Source of the DNA: Parapedobacter deserti
GTDB taxonomy: Bacteria; Bacteroidota; Bacteroidia; Sphingobacteriales; Sphingobacteriaceae
NCBI RefSeq assembly: GCF_042646065.1
Contig: NZ_JBHRTA010000022.1
Location: 1-64,000 of the forward strand
DNA: 64,000 bases
Reading direction: 5' to 3'
The notes under the pieces were generated by a model. The model did not search any database and was not told the origin of the DNA. It was given only the letters and a program-made list of their open reading frames with translations. This document shows positions 1 to 8,917 of this stretch, one piece after another (position 1 is the stretch's first letter; every line of letters starts with the position of its first letter). Both the position numbers and the translations under genes were made by a program.

Positions 1-1
1 C

Positions 2-382
2 ATCCGGACAAACCTTATCAGGTTCCGTGCCGAAAAGCGGTATTCTCAGCGTGAGATAGCGCAAGTATTATCCATTTCACAACCTTCTTACAATCAGATG
101 GAGACCGGACACACTCGAGTTGCCGCGAGCCAATTATACGCTTTGGCCAACTTTTACGGCATCTCGGTCCAGCTTTTCTATGTAGAGAACCCAACGCTAA
201 ACGGCGATTGCGAAAGGCTAAGCGAGGCGAAGAAGGCGCTGCAGGAACAGGTTGCAATCTATCAAGCAGCCATGGAAATCTATCAAAGGCGATTCAAAGA
301 GCTGGAAAGCAGGAAGCTGAACCGCGAAGCCAAGCGTAGTCTGCTTAAGATCGGACGGACGGTGAAAAATGCCAAGCGGTAG
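2..382 (+). CDS. XRE-family HTH regulator, 5' end cut by window edge
   Basis: The frame is open from base 2 and ends with TAG at 380-382; the natural start lies outside the window. The visible N-terminus (RAEKRYSQREIAQVLSISQ, then SYNQMETG) is a Cro/C1-type helix-turn-helix: an SQ.EIA helix, a turn, then the recognition helix and the conserved ME.G segment. The C-terminal half (about residues 75-125) is charged and likely coiled coil. This makes it a DNA-binding regulator. An internal ATG at 98 would remove most of the HTH and is not the start. Three ATAGGC-N3-GCCTAT palindromes lie just downstream and are candidate targets, which is inference. Confidence 0.8.
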   Translation: MRTNLIRFRAEKRYSQREIAQVLSISQPSYNQMETGHTRVAASQLYALANFYGISVQLFYVENPTLNGDCERLSEAKKALQEQVAIYQAAMEIYQRRFKELESRKLNREAKRSLLKIGRTVKNAKR

Positions 383-404
383 CTCCAGCATGGGCCGTGA
401 AGCA

Positions 405-419
405 ATAGGCACAGCCTAT
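405..419. promoter_or_regulatory. ATAGGC-ACA-GCCTAT palindrome, candidate operator
   Basis: This is a perfect 6-bp inverted repeat with a 3-bp spacer, 23 bp after the XRE stop codon, followed by CATTTATAGCC. The same 15-mer recurs at 852-866. The size and symmetry suit a dimeric HTH repressor; that role is inferred. Confidence 0.45.
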
Positions 420-585
420 CACATTTATAGCCCAAACACAACAGCTGCCAGCCATGCCTTGTGTAACTTTGACGGGTTTCGGAAGCGGAGCTCGCGGTGG
501 AGGAGCGTGATTCTTTTCCTGTTCAAACACAATGGGTACGGACCAGGTGCGTATGTCGTGCGGAATACACGGATGGAAAGGGGAT

Positions 586-707
586 GGCTTCGGAGCTTGG
601 TACTAGCTCAGAGCGAGCTTCTATTGGACTCGTTCTGCTCCGACCAAACCAAGGTACGACTGAGTCCAAACCAAGACCAGACTAAGGGTAGACTGAGCTC
701 CGAAGCC
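586..707. repeat. 12-bp inverted repeat flanking a 98-bp loop
   Basis: GGCTTCGGAGCT at 586-597 is exactly reverse-complementary to AGCTCCGAAGCC at 696-707. The interior holds imperfect repeats of CCAAACCAAG and AGACTGAG. The function is unknown. Confidence 0.5.
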
Positions 708-851
708 GTACCAATGCCCGAGCTCCCTGGAAGCCTCTTTGCAGTTAGGGATAAACCAATATCAGCCACTAAAGGCCGAACCATTGAAGGAGTCATCGTA
801 AACAATGAGCACGCGCATTCGAACGGTCACGGCCTCTTTTTCGGCAAGATG

Positions 852-900
852 ATAGGCACAGCCTATCAACTTTATAGGCCATGCCTATCAAATTTATAGC
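852..900. promoter_or_regulatory. Tandem pair of ATAGGC-N3-GCCTAT palindromes
   Basis: Two perfect palindromes (852-866 with spacer ACA; 874-888 with spacer CAT) have centres 22 bp apart, about two helical turns. Each is followed by TCAA(A/C)TTTATAG, so the repeat unit is about 22 bp. They lie about 190 bp before the RHS start. Same-face spacing suggests co-operative regulator binding or a recombinase-type arrangement (inference). Confidence 0.45.
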
Positions 901-1076
901 CTAGATGAGGTAGGTATAGTCCGTACTTTGCTTAGCTTTATCCCGTTGGAAGCAGCGCGAAATTTGCTGCAAAACATCTATTAGAGCTATGATTCGAACT
1001 GCAAACACCCGCCCAAGTTGAAAGGGAAATTGCGATTAGGTCAATAAGATTACAAACTAAAAAAACTATGAAATAA

Positions 1077-4000
1077 ATGAAGACATTATTTTTATCTGGA
1101 TCTTTTATCATAGCCATTTTATTTGGGTATTCACAAGAAATTCCTTCATCTCCAGAAGTTGAGAAATTGTTCAAATTCATGCACCACCCGACAGACCTCT
1201 TTACAGGCCTGCCAAAAATTGGCATTGATCTGTTCGATGTAAGTGTACAGGATATACATGTACCTATAAGCTTAAGCTATAATTATTCTGGCTATAAACC
1301 AGGTGAATATGATGGAAAGGTAGGGTTGGGGTGGATACTGGATCAAGGTGGGGTGGTATCACGCACGATACACGGCCTGCCGGATGATTTGGCAACGTAT
1401 GGGCAGCTCAACACCTATAATCCCATCTTCGATGTTACCACTTTGCATTCAAGGACGAAATACCAGGAGTTCGAGTATCTCAAAGAAGTAGTTGAAGGTG
1501 AGAAGGACATTGAGTATGATATATTTAATTACAGTGTGGCCGGAGAATCGAATTCTTTTATAATGAAGAAGAACGGTGCTCAAGTGGAAATCATTAAATT
1601 AAATGAAGACAATAGTATAAAAGTGACACCGATCTTTCAATCGCAAACACAAGACATCAGGGGCTTCGAGATAATAGACAGGAGAGGAAACAAATACCTT
1701 TATGGTATAGGGCGAGCAAACGAAAATGTTTCAGAACTCGAAAACAGTTCAATAAGTCAACAAAAAACCTCGTGGTTTTTGACGAGAATCGTGGATAAAA
1801 ACTCAATAGATACAGTCTATTTTGACTACGGTCCTTTGCGGCAGGTTATTGCTAGCGATTTCTACACAAACAGAAACAGGGTTATGTACCATGTCGAAAT
1901 GGGTTATGCCTGTATACCTTTAAGTGGAGCACAAGGGGAAGCTTATGTGGATTTAACCCGAAACAATCATTATACCAGATTCCTGAACAAAATATCTTTC
2001 AGGGGTGGTAGTGTGGATTTTTCCTATGACGGGCGGTATCTGTCAAAAATGCTGGTTACGAATTACATGAATGATACGGTCCGGAATCTCACTTTCCACT
2101 ATTCCGCCCTTACCCCCGGGCATTACTACAGAAAATTGGACAGCATCTCTCAGCCGAACGGTAAACGTCATATTTTTGGCTATCATCTGCCCGGAAGTAG
2201 CTTCCAGGCTGTTCAACCCGGCAACATGGGGCGGGATTGGCTGGGGTATTATAACGGTTTATCGACATTTCAGCATCCTACCATTGGTAATAATGGTACC
2301 TTATTAGGCGACGCCAGGCGTGTAAGCCATGAGCATACTAAGTTTTTTGCATTGAACCGCATCTACTATCCGACTCAGGGCTATTGCGAATTGGAGTGGG
2401 AAAACAACAGGGGAAGAATTAATTCCCAAATCGTACCGGTCCCGGGGCTGAGGGTAAAGGCTATGAAGTACGTTCCGGTTACCGGAAAAAATATGACCGA
2501 GGAATATAAATACGGGCCGAATGAGGATGGGACGGGAGAAATAGTGGTACCTTACGCTTCCGAGGTCGTTCTAAACCTGAACTCATCGGTGTATCTGACG
2601 GGTAAAAGTTTATATTATGGCGGAGATAGTGGTCCAAATTGCCCCCCGTATTACTATAAAGAAATCTTGTCCGGTTCGGTTTATCTGCCAACCAATAGGA
2701 ACCTTTCGGGAAATATCTACTATCGACACGTCAATAAGTACATGAAAAATGAGTTGGGCGCGCCATTAGGTAAAGAGTCCTATGAATATATCGTACCCAC
2801 ATATTACCAGGATGTGGCAAGGAACCAATATTTTGCGAGGTACTGGTTTAATGCTCCGATCCGGCCTAGATCGAATTATGACTTCCCGTTTGGGGAATCC
2901 ATCATCACCGGGAACAGTGTTGTGGGTCAACTACGGTCGAAAATCACCTATAAAGGCAATCCCGGCGGGTATAGCAGGGTGCGTCGTGAAACCTTTTCAT
3001 ACGAGCCAAGCGATGTTCGGGATATCAGCTACCTTAAAACAGCGAGACTGGCAACCTATGGGGGGTGTACAAGTGGTGTTTTTGATGATAATCATCTGGA
3101 TACTGAGCGTCGCATTGCCCAGGAGATTTCTTTAGGACATTTAGAGACGGAGGTTCTAGGTTGGAATTACGACTGCCAGCAGTTTCTTTTAGCGCCATTT
3201 TATGCATACAAGCAGTATGCGATACGTTCGGTTAGGTCCAGGCTGTCAAGAAAAGACATCGTTGAATATTTTCACGGTGACAGTACTGTAAGAGAGGAGA
3301 ACTATGATTACCACCCGAAGACCCTTTTGCCTGCGTCCATATCGGAGGCTTTCCAGTTAAGTAACAATCTGATGGCCATAAAATCGGTTCGCTATGATTA
3401 TCCGGCAGGCATATTCGGCTTTTCGCGTTTTTTGCAGTCTGGCTATTCGGCCGTAAACGCAACCTTGACAAACATGAACTTCTACGAAAGTATTGTTTCA
3501 TCCAGCAGTTTAGTGTCCAACTATTCTCAAGAGGCCGCAATGAATGGCACAAATTCGTCGGATTACGCGGAATATGGCCTGTTTAATTCGGGTTTAATCC
3601 TTAGAAAATATGTTTACACAATAGATGACAAATCGGATCAAATCACTTCCACCTATTACGAAAATTCAGTCCGCAATTTAACGGAATTTTTGCGGTACGA
3701 CAATTACGGTAATCCACTGGAAATAAAAGAAAGAGATCAAACCACCACAACGTTACTCTGGGGCTATAGGGGCCTTTATCCGATTGCAAAAATAGAAAAT
3801 GCAACTTACTCAGGTGTCGTAGCGGTTTTGGGACAAACCCTGGTCAATTCGCTAAGCACCGCTTCGTTGACAGACGACATGGTACGAAATATGATATCAA
3901 CATTGCGTAACCATCCTTCCATGACATCAGCCATGGTCAGCACATATACCTACAAACCACTGGTAGGGATGACCAGTATGACAGATCCCCGCGGTATTAC

Positions 4001-4097
4001 CGAATATTACCAGTACGATGGATTGCAGCGACTGAAGGATGTTTTGGATTTTGAACATAATGTATTGAGAAATTACCAATATCACTTTAAGCAATAG
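1077..4097 (+). CDS. RHS/YD-repeat secreted protein, upstream partner of the RHS toxin
   Basis: This 1006-residue protein starts with a Sec signal (MKTLFLSGSFIIAILFGYSQ) at the only well-placed ATG. It is rich in Tyr/Asn/Asp and has YD-type motifs typical of RHS beta-cage proteins, e.g. QYDG and YDNYGN near the C-terminus. Its last ~60 residues (TDPRGITEYYQYDGLQRL) are a classic RHS repeat, but there is no core or toxin tip, so it ends as an RHS fragment. The second gene begins 2 bp later and carries DUF6443, the core and the tip. This two-gene arrangement recurs in Sphingobacteriaceae. The two products may together form the shell enclosing the toxin tip; that is inference. Confidence 0.75.
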   Translation: MKTLFLSGSFIIAILFGYSQEIPSSPEVEKLFKFMHHPTDLFTGLPKIGIDLFDVSVQDIHVPISLSYNYSGYKPGEYDGKVGLGWILDQGGVVSRTIHGLPDDLATYGQLNTYNPIFDVTTLHSRTKYQEFEYLKEVVEGEKDIEYDIFNYSVAGESNSFIMKKNGAQVEIIKLNEDNSIKVTPIFQSQTQDIRGFEIIDRRGNKYLYGIGRANENVSELENSSISQQKTSWFLTRIVDKNSIDTVYFDYGPLRQVIASDFYTNRNRVMYHVEMGYACIPLSGAQGEAYVDLTRNNHYTRFLNKISFRGGSVDFSYDGRYLSKMLVTNYMNDTVRNLTFHYSALTPGHYYRKLDSISQPNGKRHIFGYHLPGSSFQAVQPGNMGRDWLGYYNGLSTFQHPTIGNNGTLLGDARRVSHEHTKFFALNRIYYPTQGYCELEWENNRGRINSQIVPVPGLRVKAMKYVPVTGKNMTEEYKYGPNEDGTGEIVVPYASEVVLNLNSSVYLTGKSLYYGGDSGPNCPPYYYKEILSGSVYLPTNRNLSGNIYYRHVNKYMKNELGAPLGKESYEYIVPTYYQDVARNQYFARYWFNAPIRPRSNYDFPFGESIITGNSVVGQLRSKITYKGNPGGYSRVRRETFSYEPSDVRDISYLKTARLATYGGCTSGVFDDNHLDTERRIAQEISLGHLETEVLGWNYDCQQFLLAPFYAYKQYAIRSVRSRLSRKDIVEYFHGDSTVREENYDYHPKTLLPASISEAFQLSNNLMAIKSVRYDYPAGIFGFSRFLQSGYSAVNATLTNMNFYESIVSSSSLVSNYSQEAAMNGTNSSDYAEYGLFNSGLILRKYVYTIDDKSDQITSTYYENSVRNLTEFLRYDNYGNPLEIKERDQTTTTLLWGYRGLYPIAKIENATYSGVVAVLGQTLVNSLSTASLTDDMVRNMISTLRNHPSMTSAMVSTYTYKPLVGMTSMTDPRGITEYYQYDGLQRLKDVLDFEHNVLRNYQYHFKQ

Positions 4098-4099
4098 TT

Positions 4100-7000
4100 A
4101 TGATGGTATTAAGAGTATCAGCGGCTGTGCTGTTTTTCGTATCTTGGAACCTATATGCCCAAGGGCAGCAAGATGAACTCGTTTTGGGTAGTTACAATGG
4201 CCAAAACAGCATCACGGCTTTGAAGAGCGTCACATTGGTCAATGGATTCCACATCCCCCAAGGCAATAACGTTACTATTTCAATCTTGAGCGTTCCTTAC
4301 GTAGGAAGTTCGCCGAGCAACGGCCAGAATTTTATCCGCACTCGGATGTTCCGGAAGTCGGTCAAAATTAATGAACTGGACCACTTACGGACGATCGACG
4401 AAGAAAGTCAAACTATCCAGTATTTTGACGGACTTGGGAGACCCATTCAAACGGTCGAACTGAAAGCCAGTCCAGAATTTAAAGATATCGTTCAGCACAT
4501 CGAATACGACAGCTTCGGCCGGGAGGCAGTCAGTTACCTTCCCTATGCGGAGCAAACCGGTGATAACGGAAGCTATAAGACGACCGCTAAAGCCAATCAG
4601 CTGAGCTATTACGCATCATCCGGAAGCTGGGATAACCATGTTAAGAAGACAAGTACACCCTTTGCTGTGACCGTTTTCGAAAGCAGCCCATTACAACGCG
4701 TGTTGGAACAAGGCGCACCAGGGTCGGTATGGCAACCTTCATCGGGTCGTACGGCTGCAACTGGCCGGACAACGGTAACTGATGACAAAACCAATACTAC
4801 AGGTGAAGTGCGGTGCTGGTATCTTGTTTCCGGTGGTGCTTCTGGCCAATATTTTTATCAACCAAACACACTTTACAAAACCATTACCAAGGACGAGAAT
4901 TGGCTAAATGGAAAATCTGGCACTGTTGAGGAATATAAAGACTTCCATAATCGGATAATCCTGAGGCGTGTATGGGAGAATGAAACCAAAGCTCTGAATA
5001 CATACTACGTATATGACGATTTTGGAGACCTCCGGTACGTGATACCGCCAGCGGTGTCAGCGACCAGCTTCACAGAGGGCGATGCTGCCTTCACTAATTA
5101 CATTTATGCCTATAAATATGATGGCCGGCGCCGGGTTGTCGAGAAAAAGATACCGGGCAAAGGGTGGGAGCACATTGTTTATAACAAGAACGACCAACCG
5201 GTACTGACGCAGGATGCCAACCAGCGGGCGATGGCAAGCAGGCAGTGGCTGTATACGAAGTACGATGCCTTCGGCAGGGTTGTGGAGACCGGCGTTTTCA
5301 CATCGAATTCCACACGGGTAAGCCTTCAGGCTGCCTTGGATAACGAGGCGAATACGGCACTCTGGGAGACACGGACGGGAGCAGATTATACCAATGTAAG
5401 CTATCCACGAAGCTCAAAAAGCGTACGGACGGTCAGCTATTACGATGGCTACACGTTCAACGGGGCGTCCACGGCAGGGCTGCAGCCATCAGGCGTCACG
5501 CGCAGCCAGAAGGTGAAATCACTGCTGACGGGCACGCGGGTGTTCCGGACTGACGGTACAGCGCCGCTGCTGACCATTCACTACTACGATGACCGCGGCC
5601 GGTTAATCCAGGTGGCTTCGCAGAACCAGCTTGGGGGCACTGATTACGTGACCAACACTTACAGTTTTGTTGGGGAGCTGCTTACCAGCAGGCGGGAGCA
5701 CAAAGCCTCGGCCGGCGGAGCGGTGACGTCCATCCTGACAACAAACAGGTACGACCACGCGGGCCGGTTGGTGGAGACCCGCAAAAAGGTGAACAGCCAG
5801 CCGGAGATCGTGCAGAGCAGGCTTTCCTACAATGAAATCGGCCAGCTGAAACAGAAAGACCTGCACGTAAGCGGGAGCAGTGCCGTGCAGGAAGCCGCTT
5901 ATTCATATAATGAACGGGGCTGGCTGACCGGCATCAACAATCCCGGCAGCGTGACGGACAAACGGCGGTTCGGCATGACGCTGAATTATGCCAACAGGGC
6001 ATCCGCCTACAACGGCAACATCGGCTCGTCGGTCTGGAACACCAAAGTGCATGGCTCTCAGCCGCAGACGCCTGTGCAGACCTATACGTACGACTATGAT
6101 CCACTGAACCGCCTGAAGAAAGCAGCGTACAGTGCTACAGGCAAGGTGAACTTCTTCAACGAGGAGCTGGCCTATGACAACATGGGCAATATCGATACGC
6201 TTCGGCGCACCGGGGGCAGCACGGGTTGGTCCAACCACTTCAAGTACCGCTATGCGGGGAACCGGCTGGAGAGCGTTGCCGACGCGGGATCGTCGGCGAT
6301 GAACAACAGCTATACGTATGACGCAAACGGCAACGCAATTAGCAATTTGCGTCTGGGCATCACGAAAATCGAATACAATTTCCTAGATTTACCCGATAAG
6401 TATACCAAAGGTTCGCAGAGCCTGCAGTATACCTATGATGCCACGGGGCGGAAGCTGACCAAACAGCTTGGCAGTTCGGTTACGCAGTACGTGGACGGCA
6501 TCCAGTACAGGGACGGTACCATCGAGTTCATCCAGACCGAAGATGGCCGGATAGTGCCCAACGGGAGTTCTTTCACTTACGAATATTTCCTGAAGGACCA
6601 TCTCGGGAACGTGCGCGCAGTGGTTGACCAAACCGGGGCGGTGAAACAGATCCAGGACTACTATCCGTTCGGCATGGAGATGAACCCGGGGAACGCGTAT
6701 TCGGCCTCTCCGATCAACCTGTACAAGTATAACGGGAAGGAAAAGCAGGTGGAGCTGGGGTTAGATCAGCTGGATTACGGGGCTAGGTTCTACGATGCGG
6801 AGATAGGCCGGTGGAGCGCGGTGGATCCATTGGCGGAGATGTATTCTTCGTATTCTCCTTATGCCTATGTAGGAAACGATCCCATCCTTTTCCACGACCC
6901 TAACGGCATGTACCGTGTGGATGCAAATGGTAATATAACCATAGATGATCCCGATGAAATTTCTTCGTTCTTCAATTATCTGAACAATAGCAGTGGCGCA

Positions 7001-7690
7001 TCTATAAATGATATGTCAAACCATATCATCAGCGCCGGTAATGGCTTTAGCTGGGAATTGGACGCAGTTACCGTAACAGGAAGAAGCTCTTTCGAGAGCG
7101 GTGGATGGCTCAGTGATGCACAGGGACGGGTGAGTGATGCTGTTGGTTTAATGGGCAACATTAACTCTGTTACAACCTCTCACTTTGGATTTGATGGAAC
7201 GAAATCAGCTTTGGATATTGGAGGCGCTCTTTATGGCGGCGCTGGAATACTAATGAGTCCTTCTGGTTATTGGCTGGGTAAAAATGGTAAGTATTATAAT
7301 AGCTCATGGGGAGGGAATCAATATACAGGAGGGCGTTCAGGGGCGTATAGGGCTGCTGGCATGTATAAATGGGCAGGTAGGGCTACGGTTGCAGCAAGTG
7401 TGGTCGTTGGAGGAATTGAGACCTATAGAGGATATCAGATGGACGGGGGGACGTTCGGATATAACGCACAATTGGCATCTGGGAAAATGGCAGGTGCATT
7501 AGCAGGCGCTTGGTTAGGAGCAAAGGCAGGATCTCTTGCCGGTGGAGCTGTTGGTTCAGCTTTTTTTGGAGTGGGTGCTATTCCCGGAGCATTAATAGGA
7601 GGGATTAGTGGCGTCATAGGAGGTTTTGCTGGAGGATACTATGGTGCCGAATGGGCCGGGCAGGCAGTAAATCATTATCATGGAAGATAA
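4100..7690 (+). CDS. RHS protein with DUF6443 N-terminus and glycine-zipper C-terminal tip
   Basis: This is a 1196-residue secreted protein. A signal peptide (about residues 1-20) is followed by a DUF6443-type region (YFDGLGRPIQ near residue 115), many YD repeats (YDYDPLNRL, YTYDANGN), and the RHS-associated core (about 835-935: DHLGNVRA, YYPFGME, YNGKEKQ, DYGARFYD, GRW..VDP, YAYVGNDP, HDPNG). After DPNG comes the variable tip of about 260 residues. It ends in a run of Gly/Ala zippers (GALAGAWLGAKAG, GALIGGISGVIGG), suggesting a membrane-inserting toxin; that is inference. Base composition drops to AT-rich at the core/tip boundary near 6900, a sign of tip exchange. The tip overlaps the next gene by 11 bp. 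Confidence 0.85.
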   Translation: MMVLRVSAAVLFFVSWNLYAQGQQDELVLGSYNGQNSITALKSVTLVNGFHIPQGNNVTISILSVPYVGSSPSNGQNFIRTRMFRKSVKINELDHLRTIDEESQTIQYFDGLGRPIQTVELKASPEFKDIVQHIEYDSFGREAVSYLPYAEQTGDNGSYKTTAKANQLSYYASSGSWDNHVKKTSTPFAVTVFESSPLQRVLEQGAPGSVWQPSSGRTAATGRTTVTDDKTNTTGEVRCWYLVSGGASGQYFYQPNTLYKTITKDENWLNGKSGTVEEYKDFHNRIILRRVWENETKALNTYYVYDDFGDLRYVIPPAVSATSFTEGDAAFTNYIYAYKYDGRRRVVEKKIPGKGWEHIVYNKNDQPVLTQDANQRAMASRQWLYTKYDAFGRVVETGVFTSNSTRVSLQAALDNEANTALWETRTGADYTNVSYPRSSKSVRTVSYYDGYTFNGASTAGLQPSGVTRSQKVKSLLTGTRVFRTDGTAPLLTIHYYDDRGRLIQVASQNQLGGTDYVTNTYSFVGELLTSRREHKASAGGAVTSILTTNRYDHAGRLVETRKKVNSQPEIVQSRLSYNEIGQLKQKDLHVSGSSAVQEAAYSYNERGWLTGINNPGSVTDKRRFGMTLNYANRASAYNGNIGSSVWNTKVHGSQPQTPVQTYTYDYDPLNRLKKAAYSATGKVNFFNEELAYDNMGNIDTLRRTGGSTGWSNHFKYRYAGNRLESVADAGSSAMNNSYTYDANGNAISNLRLGITKIEYNFLDLPDKYTKGSQSLQYTYDATGRKLTKQLGSSVTQYVDGIQYRDGTIEFIQTEDGRIVPNGSSFTYEYFLKDHLGNVRAVVDQTGAVKQIQDYYPFGMEMNPGNAYSASPINLYKYNGKEKQVELGLDQLDYGARFYDAEIGRWSAVDPLAEMYSSYSPYAYVGNDPILFHDPNGMYRVDANGNITIDDPDEISSFFNYLNNSSGASINDMSNHIISAGNGFSWELDAVTVTGRSSFESGGWLSDAQGRVSDAVGLMGNINSVTTSHFGFDGTKSALDIGGALYGGAGILMSPSGYWLGKNGKYYNSSWGGNQYTGGRSGAYRAAGMYKWAGRATVAASVVVGGIETYRGYQMDGGTFGYNAQLASGKMAGALAGAWLGAKAGSLAGGAVGSAFFGVGAIPGALIGGISGVIGGFAGGYYGAEWAGQAVNHYHGR

Positions 7691-8198
7691 TATTGTGGAT
7701 AAAATTGAAAGCTACTTAAATATTGTTCATTATTGCCTTTATAAGGCTGAATATAGATTACATCTTTTATTTAATAAAATCAATCCTGCATGGCTTTTGA
7801 TCTGGCTTTTGATGAAGATTCCTTTTATTAAAAAGAGATATGAAAAAATGGGAGTAACTCGTCAGAGTATCAGTAGAGATAACAACAACGTGTGGGGAGA
7901 CAAGCGGTTCGGCCTTAGTACTGTAGCTGCCGGTGGTTTTCTTTGGGGCGGTTTGGCTCTCTTCTTTTTTTCGGTTCTGATGATGTTGAAGGTAAGCATA
8001 TCCACACCGCTTATAATAGGCTGTGGGGTCGGCTCTGGCCTGATCTGTTATGTATTTGTTTTCAGGCAGGATAAATACATAAAATACTTTGACAGATATG
8101 AAAAGTGGTCTAAACAGGAAAAGCGTAAATATGGCTGGTTGACCGTGGGGTCAATACTTTTTGTCCTGTTCTCCTTTTATCTTTGTCTGGTACTCTGA
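7680..8198 (+). CDS. Small membrane protein, candidate immunity protein for the RHS tip
   Basis: This 172-residue protein overlaps the RHS stop by 11 bp, as immunity genes of polymorphic toxins commonly do. It has a hydrophobic stretch near residues 35-50, two clear membrane helices (about 80-105 and 108-125) and a C-terminal helix (about 155-172). I do not recognise a named family. The predicted membrane location fits protection against a glycine-zipper, membrane-acting tip (inference). Like the RHS tip, the gene is AT-rich, so the two probably moved together. Confidence 0.65.
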   Translation: MEDNIVDKIESYLNIVHYCLYKAEYRLHLLFNKINPAWLLIWLLMKIPFIKKRYEKMGVTRQSISRDNNNVWGDKRFGLSTVAAGGFLWGGLALFFFSVLMMLKVSISTPLIIGCGVGSGLICYVFVFRQDKYIKYFDRYEKWSKQEKRKYGWLTVGSILFVLFSFYLCLVL

Positions 8199-8223
8199 TG
8201 TCGGAGAATAAATAAAAGCAACC

Positions 8224-8252
8224 GCCCAATCTTTCACCGGATTGGGCTTTTT
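8224..8252. terminator. Bidirectional hairpin terminator between immunity gene and XRE gene
   Basis: GCCCAATC (8224-8231) pairs with GATTGGGC (8240-8247) around an 8-nt loop and is followed by TTTTT on the plus strand. The minus strand continues into a T-rich stretch, so it can serve both convergent genes. Confidence 0.8.
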
Positions 8253-8583
8253 ACTTTAGTATCGCCTGCATCTTGTTCTTTGCGAGGAACGCGTCGAGCA
8301 GTGCGAACACGTGCTGCTTTTCGCCCTCCTCAAGCTGTTCGATATCCTGTATCCTTTCCACCGTCCGGCGGTCGAAGGCTGCGCTGCTGGCCTCACCTGC
8401 GAGGTAGTCGAGCGTTACGCCCAGTGCCGAAGCGATCTTCTTGGCCGCCTCGATGGAGGGTACGGCCTCACCACGCTCGTACTTGCCGATCATCTCCCTG
8501 GACACGCCGCTCTTCTTTGCCAGATCGCCCTGCGACCATCCCTTTTCCTTTCTGAGTGTTATAATGATGTTGCCTGTTTCCAT
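8251..8583 (-). CDS. XRE-family HTH regulator, convergent with RHS cassette
   Basis: This 110-residue protein has an N-terminal Cro/C1 HTH (LRKEKGWSQGDLAKKSG, then SREMIGKYERGE, then ALGVTLDYLAGE) and a C-terminal helical part (IEQLEEGEKQHVFALLDAF). It faces the RHS toxin-immunity pair and shares their terminator. The same placement recurs after the second RHS tip (14219-14521), and C-terminal codons nearly identical to this gene recur at 14874-14918. It probably regulates the cassette or the neighbouring mobile element, since its upstream region is shared with the divergent symE promoter. Target unknown. Confidence 0.85.
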   Translation of the reverse strand: METGNIIITLRKEKGWSQGDLAKKSGVSREMIGKYERGEAVPSIEAAKKIASALGVTLDYLAGEASSAAFDRRTVERIQDIEQLEEGEKQHVFALLDAFLAKNKMQAILK

Positions 8584-8667
8584 AGCCTATAATCCGTAAA
8601 AGTGTACAATAATCACCTGTTATCACAAAAATACGTAAATAAAGTGCATAAAAAAATCACATAGTTC

Positions 8668-8698
8668 TTGTTGGTATTGGTAATATACTTTACATTTG
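8668..8698 (+). promoter_or_regulatory. Bacteroidota-type promoter for symE - ATPase - recombinase operon
   Basis: TTG at 8668-8670, 20 nt, then TACATTTG at 8691-8698 matches the TTTG / TAnnTTTG sigma-ABfr form. It lies 40 bp before the symE ATG in the gap shared with the divergent XRE gene. Confidence 0.6.
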
Positions 8699-8737
8699 TG
8701 TCTGATAGTTCCATATAAAGAAAAATAAAAAAATATT

Positions 8738-8917
8738 ATGGCGGCACAGAAAAGAAAGACAACACTGCAGAAACGCTACCGTTACGGCGACGGCAAAGTC
8801 GTTCCCGAACTGCGCCTATCGGGCGTATGGCTGGAGGAAATAGGCTTTACCGGTGGCAAGAAAGTGGATGTCAGGATCAGCAGGGGCAAACTTGTAATCA
8901 CGGCCAGCAATGGGTAG
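8738..8917 (+). CDS. SymE-like small toxin-family protein
   Basis: This 59-residue protein is basic at the N-terminus (MAAQKRKTTLQKRYRY) and continues VPELRLSGVWLEEIGFTGGKK, then VDVRISRGKLVI. That is the SymE family pattern (P.LRLSG.WL..AGF..G..V.V....G.L.I), an AbrB-like fold known in E. coli as an SOS-linked RNA-cleaving toxin. It overlaps the next gene by 8 bp (ATGGGTAG), so the two are translationally coupled. No antisense RNA equivalent of SymR can be seen by eye. In this setting it may be an addiction or regulatory part of the recombinase element (inference). Confidence 0.75.
   Translation: MAAQKRKTTLQKRYRYGDGKVVPELRLSGVWLEEIGFTGGKKVDVRISRGKLVITASNG

Larger units (their letters stand above)
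383..1076. other. Intergenic region with palindromes and imperfect repeats, no convincing gene
   Basis: This stretch of 694 bp lies between the XRE gene and the RHS locus. A 176-codon open frame (369-899) covers most of it, but it runs through the palindromic repeats, has no recognisable protein features and competes with other frames, so I do not call it. The stretch holds three ATAGGC-N3-GCCTAT sites, a 12-bp inverted repeat (586-597 and 696-707) and short imperfect repeats of the form CCAAACCAAG (652-690). The final 100 bp is A-rich and probably carries the RHS leader. Confidence 0.5.

Noticed and set aside
652..690. CRISPR-like short repeats
   Set aside because: Only two or three imperfect copies with irregular spacing and no cas genes.
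369..899. 176-codon open frame before the RHS locus
   Set aside because: It runs through palindromes and inverted repeats and translates to low-complexity, featureless sequence; no signal, domain or gene-like context.
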